The position numbers and the translations under genes are program-made. Of a stretch of 5,720 nucleotides of DNA, positions 1 through 5,720 are shown piece by piece (positions within the stretch are counted from its first letter, which is position 1; every line of letters starts with the position of its first letter). A model generated the notes under the pieces. The model saw only the letters and a list, made by a program, of their open reading frames with translations. It had not been told where the DNA came from and did no database searches. Source of the DNA: Desulfobacterales bacterium (GTDB lineage: Bacteria > Desulfobacterota > DSM-4660 > Desulfatiglandales > JALVZP01); NCBI GenBank assembly GCA_027064285.1, contig JAMOPX010000219.1:1-5720 (forward strand). Direction: 5' to 3'.

Positions 1-549
1 TGAAAGAGGCATCTTAGGAACATCACATTTTACAAGATATCTTTCAAAGGCCTCCTTTCTGGACCTTACAATACCCTTCTCTATCATATAATCAGCAATA
101 TGAGGTCTTCCAAGAGATCCATTTGCTTTGTTCTCTATAAGCTCTATATCCCTGTACGTAAAAGGAGCAAAACCATCTTTTACAAGTTCATGATTGAGCT
201 TTTCTAATATCTTTTTTGCTCTAAGCTTCCTGTATTCTCTTAATTCCTTAAGTCTTTGCTTTAATCTATGATCATTAATGTCAAATCCATAACCAAGTAT
301 ATCTAAGGAAATCGCTTTTGTTCCATATTCAAACCTAATATTCAATTCTACTCCTGTGATATAGTGGACATTATGAAACATTGCAAGTGCTTTTGCCTTT
401 TCTTGGCAATCAATAGAATCATGATCTGTAATAGATACTAATCTTATACCTCTTTTAGACACTTCAACAAATATCTCTTCTAATGTCATCTTTCCGTCAG
501 AGCAATCCTTAGAATGGATATGAAGATCAATCTTTGAAAAGGCGGGCAT
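1..549 (-). CDS. PHP-domain phosphoesterase, RNase AM / nucleoside 3',5'-bisphosphate phosphatase-like (C-terminus cut by window edge)
   Basis: The first 183 residues are visible and the frame is open to base 1. The PHP metal motifs appear in order: DLHIHS with His10 and His12, CSDG with Asp18, ITDHDS with Asp42 and His43, GVEL with Glu68, then GRPHIA with His150. The arrangement matches the YciV/TrpH group, whose characterised members hydrolyse 3',5'-nucleoside bisphosphates or trim RNA 5' ends with a metal centre. Members are usually about 270-290 residues, so roughly 100 are missing, including the last metal ligands. The start is ATG at 549, because the reading frame is closed by TGA three codons upstream. 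The ATG overlaps the transglycosylase stop codon (TAATG). The only Shine-Dalgarno-like GGAG lies 13 nt upstream, so translation probably depends on coupling. Asp83 stands where family members usually have His in HILGY. The family call is firm; the exact substrate is inferred. Confidence 0.88.
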   Translation of the reverse strand, partial: MPAFSKIDLHIHSKDCSDGKMTLEEIFVEVSKRGIRLVSITDHDSIDCQEKAKALAMFHNVHYITGVELNIRFEYGTKAISLDILGYGFDINDHRLKQRLKELREYRKLRAKKILEKLNHELVKDGFAPFTYRDIELIENKANGSLGRPHIADYMIEKGIVRSRKEAFERYLVKCDVPKMPLS

Positions 550-1235
550 TATACGTCATGATCTCCAGAGCTGGCTTCTAACATTTCTCTTTTATAATAC
601 CTATAATAATAAAGTACCTTTTTTACATATCTTCTTGTCCTTCTAAAGGGAGGAATACCTTTATAAATCCTTACCCTTGTTACTCCAGCATTATATGCTG
701 CAAGAGCAAGCTCAACATTGTTATCAAACATAATAAGAAGTTTTTTAAAGTACCTTACCCCTGCTTCTATATTAAATTCAGGATCAAAAGGATCTCTTAC
801 CCCCATTGCTTTTAATGTTACAGGCATAAGCTGCATTAAGCCTTTTGCTCCTTTATAAGAAACAGCCTTTGGATTAAAAGAGGATTCAACCCTTATTATT
901 GCTTTAATTAAAGCAGGATCAACATTGTAACGACTTGCAATCTTTACTATAATTTCATGTAAGCATCTTTTTTGTCTTTTTCTTTTAGCAATAGCAACAG
1001 CATTTTTATTATTAACATTAACATTAATATTAATAGAATTAATAGAATCTAGTTTGGGATTTAATGCGGTTGAAGGATCTTTTATTTTTTGAACAATTTT
1101 TTGCACTTCTATAATATCTTTTTTGTTGTATCTATAACATAGCTCAAAAGGATACATCACCTTGAAAAGCAAAAGAATAATAATAGCAAATCTTCCCCAA
1201 ATTTTTATAAACTCTTTTATGTTTTTATCTTCCAT
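549..1235 (-). CDS. Membrane-anchored SLT-family lytic transglycosylase
   Basis: This 228-residue protein should cleave the MurNAc-GlcNAc bond of peptidoglycan in the periplasm. Residues 16-30 form a hydrophobic segment with no convincing signal-peptidase or lipoprotein site, so it probably acts as an inner-membrane anchor. Residues about 35-92 are a low-complexity linker rich in Asn, Ile and Lys. The SLT domain covers about 93-215 and has all the usual blocks: VESSFNP with the catalytic Glu117, GAKGLMQLMP, NIEAGVRYF, ALAAYNAG and PFRRTRRYV. The size resembles short MltC/Slt-like catalytic proteins without extra domains. The ATG at 1235 is supported by an in-frame TAA four codons upstream; no clear Shine-Dalgarno sequence is visible. 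A candidate promoter lies just upstream, and the gene is coupled to the downstream PHP gene by a 1-bp overlap. Its cellular role (growth, recycling or envelope assembly) cannot be read from the sequence. Confidence 0.9.
   Translation of the reverse strand: MEDKNIKEFIKIWGRFAIIILLLFKVMYPFELCYRYNKKDIIEVQKIVQKIKDPSTALNPKLDSINSININVNVNNKNAVAIAKRKRQKRCLHEIIVKIASRYNVDPALIKAIIRVESSFNPKAVSYKGAKGLMQLMPVTLKAMGVRDPFDPEFNIEAGVRYFKKLLIMFDNNVELALAAYNAGVTRVRIYKGIPPFRRTRRYVKKVLYYYRYYKREMLEASSGDHDV
1011..1047. repeat. Short AT-rich tandem repeats inside the transglycosylase linker
   Basis: Four near-identical hexamers (ATTAAC twice, then ATTAAT twice) cover 1011-1034. They run into two copies of the 9-mer TTAATAGAA at 1030-1047. 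All units are multiples of three, so copy-number change would keep the frame. On the coding strand they give the alternating Ser/Val/Ile-Asn stretch of the linker (about residues 64-76). They probably arose by replication slippage. Confidence 0.75.
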
Positions 1236-1276
1236 TATTAATACTTATTAATAAAAAATAATTTAAATGCCTCAGA

Positions 1277-1305
1277 ACTATACCATAATAAAAATATTTA
1301 CGCAA
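1277..1305 (-). promoter_or_regulatory. Candidate sigma70-type promoter for the transglycosylase-PHP pair
   Basis: Read on the minus strand, TTGCGT (1305-1300) and TATAGT (1282-1277) are separated by 17 bp. The -10 matches TATAAT at five of six positions and the -35 keeps the TTG. Transcription would start near 1270, giving a leader of about 35 nt before the ATG at 1235. The rest of the 117-bp gap shows no hairpin with a T tract after the porin stop codon, so read-through from the porin gene is also possible. The call rests only on consensus match in an AT-rich region. Confidence 0.5.
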
Positions 1306-1352
1306 TAATATTCATGCTCATTCACAGCAAAAGACCATCTATCTATCAGCAA

Positions 1353-2816
1353 TCAAAATTCCATTTGTAATCTACCAAAAGTAACAATCTTATCTCTTTC
1401 TTGATCCACATCCTGATTAAAAGGTATTCTTCCTCCATTCTGAACACCTTGAAAATATCCGCTTATGCTATCCATAAGATGTGCATATGCAAATCCTACA
1501 TCTAACCTTAGTAAATCGGTTAACTTATATGTACACATTCCAATAAGGTCTATTCCTAACATACTATCCCTTCCTTCAGAAGAATGTGTATTCCCAAACC
1601 AACCTGCAGCTGTATATCCTGAAAATTTATCTGTCAATGGAAATTCATACTTTGCTTGCACAGTAGTAAGTCCAAGACCATTATTAGATATATTGACCGC
1701 ATCAAAGTCAAAACCTGTATCTGTAGGTCCTTGGACAGTCAATATACCCGTATATCCCCAATAACCAAATGTCTTGGAAAAAGCCATAGGAGGCAAAAAA
1801 CCTTCTCCATCTTTATCTCCAGTAGCATGGGATAAAAGTAAGCTAAATTTGCCATGATTAAGTTTTCTTGTTAATTCTGCAAGCAGAGCTATACCATTAG
1901 CATCTTCATTTGTGCCTATGAGTTTTTTGTCTGTATATGAAGCAGCTAAAAATCCGTTAATTTTCCATCCCATTATAAGAGGAAGAGAATAAGCAAATCC
2001 AAAATTGTAGTGCCATGCATCATCTTTACCATAAGAAGCATCTTCCTGCAGATTAAGAGCTGTTCCACTAATTATAAAAGAGTATCCATTAATATCCATT
2101 ATATAATCGGCTTGGTAGTGTAAAAAATCATCTTGCGCCACATCCTCTTCCCCTTCTTTCAAATCTGCCGCAAAAAATCTCAGCTTTCCTTTTAAAACTG
2201 GCACTTCTAAGCATGCAGCAAGAGGATTATAGTCCCAATCACTTGAAAAAAACGCATCATGGAAGTAATCATGAAGAGGTAAGATGCCTGCTTGCAATAC
2301 AGATTTGTTTCCAAATAAATATGTTATAACTGCATGTCTTACAGAAAGGCTGGTGCTTTTGCCGCCTAACCTCAAATCTGTTGTTGTTACATTATCAGAT
2401 ACATGCTGAAGCTCTATCTGTAAGTGGGTCCTAAGATTTTCACTAAAAACAAAATCTATATTTTGCCTTATTCTTAAGCGCGCTGCTCTTTGATCGTCAT
2501 GATCTCCCTGGACATTATTTTTCTCATTTCTGGCATTATAAAAATTTATTCTGTATTGACCTCCAAATTTTACTACAACATTACTTGATCTTTCTTTGCA
2601 TCTTACTTGAATAAGTTGCTTTCTTTTTCTTTCTCTGCTTTCTCTTTCTTTTTTCAGCAAGCGTTTTAATTCATCTATTTGTCTTTGCAAATATTCTATT
2701 TTTTCTTCAATACTCATCTGCTTTTTGTTTTGAACATAATCTGCTGGAAATCCTATTGAAATATTCATACAGATAAACAGTACCAAGCTGATAATAAAGA
2801 TTCTAAATACCTTCAT
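1353..2816 (-). CDS. Outer-membrane beta-barrel porin-like protein with N-terminal coiled coil
   Basis: The 487-residue product starts with a Sec signal peptide (basic MKVFR, then a hydrophobic core to about residue 22; cleavage between 22 and 25). Residues about 33-68 are charged and heptad-like (IEEKIEYLQRQIDELKRLL) and predict a periplasmic coiled coil. From about residue 80 there are alternating hydrophobic/polar strands, starting with VVVKFGGQYRINFY and continuing through aromatic-rich strands. The protein ends in Phe, the usual C-terminal signal for the BAM complex. This layout fits a channel or porin of about 16-18 strands, possibly distantly related to alginate-export-type barrels; the substrate is unknown. 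The ATG at 2816 is preceded by a good Shine-Dalgarno sequence, AGAGGGG, with about 6 nt spacing. It is transcribed from its own promoter and separated from the met operon by a terminator. The barrel call is firm; the subfamily is not assigned. Confidence 0.82.
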   Translation of the reverse strand: MKVFRIFIISLVLFICMNISIGFPADYVQNKKQMSIEEKIEYLQRQIDELKRLLKKERESRERKRKQLIQVRCKERSSNVVVKFGGQYRINFYNARNEKNNVQGDHDDQRAARLRIRQNIDFVFSENLRTHLQIELQHVSDNVTTTDLRLGGKSTSLSVRHAVITYLFGNKSVLQAGILPLHDYFHDAFFSSDWDYNPLAACLEVPVLKGKLRFFAADLKEGEEDVAQDDFLHYQADYIMDINGYSFIISGTALNLQEDASYGKDDAWHYNFGFAYSLPLIMGWKINGFLAASYTDKKLIGTNEDANGIALLAELTRKLNHGKFSLLLSHATGDKDGEGFLPPMAFSKTFGYWGYTGILTVQGPTDTGFDFDAVNISNNGLGLTTVQAKYEFPLTDKFSGYTAAGWFGNTHSSEGRDSMLGIDLIGMCTYKLTDLLRLDVGFAYAHLMDSISGYFQGVQNGGRIPFNQDVDQERDKIVTFGRLQMEF

Positions 2817-2855
2817 AACAATCCCCTCTTTTTGTTACTACAGCTATATATCTAT

Positions 2856-2887
2856 ATAAGAATATATAAATATAAACATATTCTTAT
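2856..2887. promoter_or_regulatory. Perfect 10-bp inverted repeat around the porin -10 region, candidate operator
   Basis: ATAAGAATAT at 2856-2865 is matched exactly by ATATTCTTAT at 2878-2887, with a 12-bp spacer. The arm centres are 22 bp apart, about two helical turns. The spacer contains the proposed -10 element and the left part of the repeat reaches the expected start site. A dimeric regulator bound here would block or alter RNA polymerase binding. The local sequence is very AT-rich, so chance symmetry is possible, and no regulator gene is in the window. Confidence 0.4.
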
Positions 2888-2894
2888 TTGTCAA
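2867..2894 (-). promoter_or_regulatory. Candidate sigma70-type promoter of the porin gene
   Basis: On the minus strand a perfect -35 TTGACA lies at 2894-2889. The best-placed -10 is TATTTA at 2872-2867, 16 bp away; it matches the consensus at only three positions, and several overlapping AT-rich hexamers are alternatives. The expected start near 2860 gives a leader of about 44 nt. A second TTGACC occurs 15 bp upstream (2909-2904) without a good partner -10. Confidence 0.55.
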
Positions 2895-2962
2895 CAGAAA
2901 AATGGTCAAGTCCACAATGAGGCTATCTGACTTTTTTGGCTGGTAACAATAGATATGTCATA

Positions 2963-3002
2963 AAAAGAGCCTGCTGATAACCAATTATCAGCAGGCTCTT
3001 TT
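2963..3002 (-). terminator. Intrinsic terminator of the hdrA-mvhD-metV-metF operon
   Basis: An uninterrupted 18-bp stem (AAAAGAGCCTGCTGATAA at 2963-2980 against 2985-3002) has a 4-base loop, CCAA. It begins 14 nt after the metF stop codon. The minus-strand transcript ends in a run of five U, and the plus strand would also give UUUU. The structure could therefore work in both directions, although all genes in the window run one way. It insulates the porin promoter from metF transcription. Confidence 0.93.
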
Positions 3003-3016
3003 ACTTTAGAATATCT

Positions 3017-3952
3017 TTATTCAACTTTTGGTCTGGGCAACATGCCTGCCAATTTTGCTATTTCAGGAACCCTGTGTTCCCATTCTATTGCCATAAGATG
3101 AACACCAGCAACCCCTTCCATCTCTCTGAGTTCCTGAATCTGCTCCACAGCTATCTTTATTCCTTCCTCAGCTGCTTTTCCCTTCCCTGCTCCTTTAAGT
3201 CTTTTTATCAGCTCCTCTGGCACTTCCATACCAGGAACCTGTGTTGCCATATATCTCGCCATACCAACACTTTTAAGAGGGGTTATTCCTGCAAGTATAT
3301 AACATTTTTCATGCAGACCCATATCCACTACTCTTTTCATAAATTCCCTAAATCTATCCATATTGTAAATACATTGGGTCTGAATAAAGTCGGCACCAGC
3401 TTCTATTTTCTTTGCCAAACGATACACCCTGAACTCTAACGGCTCTGCAAATGGGTTGCATGCAGCCCCAATAAAAAGCTTAGGAGGTACATCTATCTGC
3501 TCTCCATTTAGAAACTTCCCCTCATCTCTCATCTTTTTAACCATGCTTATTAACTGTATCGAGTCAATATCATATACATTCTTTGCTTCAGGATGGTCAC
3601 CAAATCTTTGATGATCTCCTGAAAGACATAACATATTTTTTATACCATGTGCAGAAACTCCTAATATATCACTCTGCATGGCAAGTCTGTTTCTATCTCT
3701 GCACACCATCTGAAAATTAGGATCCAGACCTTCTTCCTTTAATATAAGACAGGCTGACCAACTGGACATTCTTACCACTGCGGTTTGATTATCTGTTACA
3801 TTCACTGCATCCACACATCCTTTTAGATGCTGGGCTTTTTTTCTGACTGCTTCCACATTTGCACCTCTTGGAGGCCCACATTCTCCTGTAAAAGCAAAGT
3901 GGCCAGCCTTCAGTACCTTTTCCAAATTACTTCCAGATTTATATTCTGTCAT
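3017..3952 (-). CDS. metF: Methylenetetrahydrofolate reductase, MetV-dependent MetF type
   Basis: This 311-residue protein is the FAD-containing subunit that interconverts 5,10-methylene- and 5-methyl-tetrahydrofolate, the last folate-bound step of the Wood-Ljungdahl methyl branch. Family motifs of the TIM barrel are present: FTGECGPP with the catalytic Glu24, CRDRNR near residue 84, LSGDHQRFGDHP with the FAD-contacting Asp113, and FIQTQCIYN with Gln193. An AGITPL block follows at 221-226. Length fits short bacterial MetF without a regulatory domain. The ATG at 3952 is chosen because it has a strong GGAGGAG 8 nt upstream and forms the 4-bp ATGA overlap with the metV stop. A longer frame from a TTG at 4009 would lie inside metV and add 19 residues foreign to the family. 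With metV, mvhD and hdrA beside it, the electron donor is probably the Hdr-type complex rather than free NAD(P)H bound to MetF itself. Confidence 0.95.
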   Translation of the reverse strand: MTEYKSGSNLEKVLKAGHFAFTGECGPPRGANVEAVRKKAQHLKGCVDAVNVTDNQTAVVRMSSWSACLILKEEGLDPNFQMVCRDRNRLAMQSDILGVSAHGIKNMLCLSGDHQRFGDHPEAKNVYDIDSIQLISMVKKMRDEGKFLNGEQIDVPPKLFIGAACNPFAEPLEFRVYRLAKKIEAGADFIQTQCIYNMDRFREFMKRVVDMGLHEKCYILAGITPLKSVGMARYMATQVPGMEVPEELIKRLKGAGKGKAAEEGIKIAVEQIQELREMEGVAGVHLMAIEWEHRVPEIAKLAGMLPRPKVE

Positions 3953-4617
3953 TTTACCAGCTCCTCCCTGACCATTTTTCTTGGTCCGCCGTCCCTTGCA
4001 GTAAGCCAACTCTTAGGTGGCCTTATTTTTAACAGTTCATCTAAGCGACCTTGTGCCATCATCTTTCTCACTATCTTATCCCATATACAATCTATTTCAG
4101 GTGATACTTCACATTTTCCGTGATTAGATCCTCCACATGGTCCATTCATAAGGCTCTTTGAACAGCGGGCAATAGGACACATACCACCAAAATAATGAAT
4201 TACACACTGACCACATCCCGCACATCTTTCTGCCCATACTCCATGCTCTATTGCACCACCCATAAATCTTGTATTAACACCGGGAAAGACACGAATTTCT
4301 GGATACCTTTCTGATATAAACTGTGGCCCAACTCCACATGCAAGAGATACTATTGCCTCATAGTTCTGAACAATATTCCTCAACTCTTCTATGTACTCAG
4401 GATCACATTGCCTCTCCAAGGTTATTTCTCCAACCTCCACATCTTTCCCCTTTTTCTTCTTAGCAATACGAATAGCAGAAGCAAGGATTGCCACCTCTTT
4501 TGCTCCTCCTACATTGCACACGGTGACACATCCTTTACATCCTACTACTAAAATCTTGTTAAAACCATCTATCATCTCCAAAATTTCCTTTATTGGCTTT
4601 GCTTCAGCTACTATCAT
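3949..4617 (-). CDS. metV: MetV, Fe-S partner subunit of methylenetetrahydrofolate reductase
   Basis: This 222-residue protein belongs to the MTHFR C-terminal-domain family (MetV, often annotated as a zinc-finger protein). MetV is required with MetF in acetogens and carries 4Fe-4S clusters that pass electrons to the MetF flavin. Thirteen cysteines are visible. An N-terminal set, GCKGCVTVC (Cys27, 30, 34) with Cys71 and Cys94, fits one cluster site. The C-terminal half has CAGCGQC (132, 135, 138), MCPIARC (147, 152), NGPCGG (161), Cys169 and Cys177. NGPCGG is a family hallmark. The ATG at 4617 has GAGGTG about 8 nt upstream. The gene starts 18 bp after mvhD and overlaps metF by 4 bp, which supports equal production of the two reductase subunits. 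Cluster number is inferred from the cysteines. Confidence 0.93.
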   Translation of the reverse strand: MIVAEAKPIKEILEMIDGFNKILVVGCKGCVTVCNVGGAKEVAILASAIRIAKKKKGKDVEVGEITLERQCDPEYIEELRNIVQNYEAIVSLACGVGPQFISERYPEIRVFPGVNTRFMGGAIEHGVWAERCAGCGQCVIHYFGGMCPIARCSKSLMNGPCGGSNHGKCEVSPEIDCIWDKIVRKMMAQGRLDELLKIRPPKSWLTARDGGPRKMVREELVK

Positions 4618-4635
4618 CTTTCCACACCTCGCAAA

Positions 4636-5037
4636 TTAATATATTGGACCTAATTCCTTTGCCTTAGTAAGCATTTCATTAGCTACATTGACAAAATCCT
4701 GTCCTTTTCCTGCATAAAGGCTGAAAACCTCTAATCTTTGAGGTTCAATTCCCATCTGTTCAAGCATATTTTTCAGGTACGCCACTCTATTTTTGAGCTT
4801 TAATATCCCATTTATATATTGGCAGCTATCTTCTTGACATCCAACCACATATACCATATCAGCACCATTTTCAAAGGCTTTTAGCAAGTGAAGTATCTCT
4901 ATCCTTCCTGTGCATGGCACATTTATTAATTTTATATTTTCAGGTAGAAACAGATTTAGCTTATTAGAGATACTTGCTGCTGAAGAGGCACAATTGGAAC
5001 AATAAAAAGCCACGATCTTGGGTTTGAACTCTTGCAT
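4636..5037 (-). CDS. mvhD: MvhD/FrhD-family 2Fe-2S electron-transfer subunit
   Basis: This 133-residue cytoplasmic protein is of the size and fold of MvhD (hydrogenase iron-sulfur subunit, delta). It carries a 2Fe-2S cluster and hands electrons to HdrA. Candidate ligands are Cys13 and Cys16 (YCSNC), Cys42 (PCTGR), Cys67 and Cys72 (GCQEDSC). The C-terminal half has the family block GIEPQRLEVF and ends in ELGP. The exact motifs differ from the methanogen form, which usually reads CNWC, CSGR and GCxxGDC. No hydrogenase large or small subunit is in the window; next to metV and metF the partner is more likely the folate reductase module. The ATG at 5037 follows AAGGAG with about 6 nt spacing, and the gap to hdrA is 14 bp. 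The gene symbol follows the family name and does not imply hydrogenase function. Confidence 0.9.
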   Translation of the reverse strand: MQEFKPKIVAFYCSNCASSAASISNKLNLFLPENIKLINVPCTGRIEILHLLKAFENGADMVYVVGCQEDSCQYINGILKLKNRVAYLKNMLEQMGIEPQRLEVFSLYAGKGQDFVNVANEMLTKAKELGPIY

Positions 5038-5051
5038 CTTTCACTCCTTAA

Positions 5052-5720
5052 CTATGCTATTTGTTTTAAAAGAATAGCTGGTGCTTGAACCAGCATTTCA
5101 TCACTGCAATAAGACATCTTTATTGCCTTACCCGGACATTCTGATACACAGATACCACATCCTTTGCACAGCAGAGGATCAATAAATGCTGCGCCTCTTT
5201 CATGGTCAATATAAGGAATACCAAAAGGACATGTTCTTACACATGTGCAGCACACAGCACATTTTCCTGGATCAACCTCTGCTACTGCACCGCCCTTAAG
5301 TAGATATTCTGATTTCAACAGACTTATTGCCTTAGAAGCAACTGCCTTTGCTTGCGATATACACTCTTTTATATCCTTTGGATAATTTGCAACCCCTGCT
5401 ATAAAAACACCTTCTTTTGTGGAATCCACAGGCATCAACTTTTCAGGAGATGCTGCAAAGAAACCATCTTCATCCAGCTCTAAGCCAAATATTTCTGCTA
5501 TTTCTTTATTTGTTACAGGCTCAATTGCAGTCTGAAGTGAAACAAGATCAGCTTTTATAAGAATATCTTTTTGTAACACAGGATCAAATACTATCACATC
5601 TACCATCCCATCATCTGATTCCTTGAGCACAGGCTTTTTATCAAGTTCATATCTTATAAAAATAACCCCTTTTTCGCGCGCTTCTCTATAAAGCAATTCT
5701 TTAAAACCAGGGGTCCTTAT
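5052..5720 (-). CDS. hdrA: HdrA-like flavin/Fe-S subunit, C-terminal part (N-terminus cut by window edge)
   Basis: Only the last 222 residues are visible; the frame is open to the window edge, so the true start is outside. Full HdrA proteins are about 650 residues or longer. They hold FAD for flavin-based electron bifurcation in Hdr complexes. The visible part begins with the family stretch IRTPGFKE and KGVIFIRY. It continues with the Rossmann-fold end EGVFIAG (about residues 103-109 of this fragment) and PKDIKECISQAKAVA. Two ferredoxin-type 4Fe-4S motifs follow: CAVCCTCVRTCP (Cys154, 157, 160, 164) and CKGCGICVSECP (Cys185, 188, 191, 195). These carry electrons to and from the flavin. It is the first gene of the visible operon and ends 14 bp before mvhD. 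The N-terminal cluster and the FAD site cannot be checked here. hdrB and hdrC do not lie between hdrA and mvhD, so if present they should be upstream. Confidence 0.92.
   Translation of the reverse strand: MRTPGFKELLYREAREKGVIFIRYELDKKPVLKESDDGMVDVIVFDPVLQKDILIKADLVSLQTAIEPVTNKEIAEIFGLELDEDGFFAASPEKLMPVDSTKEGVFIAGVANYPKDIKECISQAKAVASKAISLLKSEYLLKGGAVAEVDPGKCAVCCTCVRTCPFGIPYIDHERGAAFIDPLLCKGCGICVSECPGKAIKMSYCSDEMLVQAPAILLKQIA

Noticed and set aside
1291..1316. AATATT inverted repeat after the porin gene as a terminator
   Set aside because: The stem is only about 6 AT pairs and is not followed by a T tract; it overlaps the proposed promoter instead.
1465..1764. Plus-strand frame of 99 codons inside the porin gene
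   Set aside because: It is antisense to a well-supported gene and shows no recognisable motif. The same holds for the plus-strand frames at 3074-3439, 3827-4123 and 4391-4639.
2963..3002. Reading the 18-bp inverted repeat as a mobile-element end or attachment site
   Set aside because: Its place 14 nt after the metF stop, the 4-base loop and the flanking T runs are fully explained by an intrinsic terminator; no transposase or target duplication is present.
3953..4009. N-terminal extension of metF by 19 residues from a TTG start
   Set aside because: It lies inside the metV coding region, has no good ribosome-binding site and lacks family similarity. The ATG at 3952 has a strong Shine-Dalgarno sequence and an ATGA overlap.
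5694..5696. Start codon for the HdrA-like gene at a TTG near the right edge
   Set aside because: The frame continues open to base 5720 with HdrA-like residues (IRTPGFKE), and the visible part is only the C-terminal third of the family, so the gene is cut by the window edge.

Overview
All seven genes in this AT-rich window lie on the minus strand, so the transcripts read from high to low coordinates. There are two blocks, separated by a strong intrinsic terminator at 2963-3002.

The upstream block (5720 down to 3017) is the end of a carbon-metabolism operon. It holds the C-terminal part of hdrA (cut by the window edge), mvhD, metV and metF, with gaps of 14 and 18 bp and finally a 4-bp overlap. 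This is the gene set of the MetFV-HdrABC-MvhD type methylenetetrahydrofolate reductase described from the acetogen Moorella thermoacetica. In that complex the MetV/MetF reductase module is joined, through the 2Fe-2S protein MvhD, to a flavin-bifurcating HdrA core. hdrB and hdrC are not in the window and would be expected further upstream. The step belongs to the methyl branch of the Wood-Ljungdahl pathway, in either the CO2-fixing or the oxidative direction.

The downstream block (2816 down to 1) concerns the cell envelope and nucleotide turnover. It encodes a 487-residue outer-membrane beta-barrel protein with an N-terminal coiled coil, a membrane-anchored SLT-type lytic transglycosylase, and a PHP-family phosphoesterase that runs off the left edge. 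The porin has its own promoter, whose -10 element sits inside a perfect 10-bp inverted repeat. The transglycosylase has a separate sigma70-like promoter. Its stop codon overlaps the PHP start codon as TAATG.

The outer-membrane barrel and the SLT enzyme point to a diderm bacterium. The HdrA/MvhD/MetVF genes point to an anaerobe with a Wood-Ljungdahl pathway. A low-GC sulfate reducer or a related acetogenic or sulfur-metabolising diderm would fit, but the sequence alone does not fix the phylum. No RNA gene, CRISPR array or insertion sequence was recognised. The only gaps between genes longer than 20 bp are 1236-1352 and 2817-3016, and both are described by their regulatory features.
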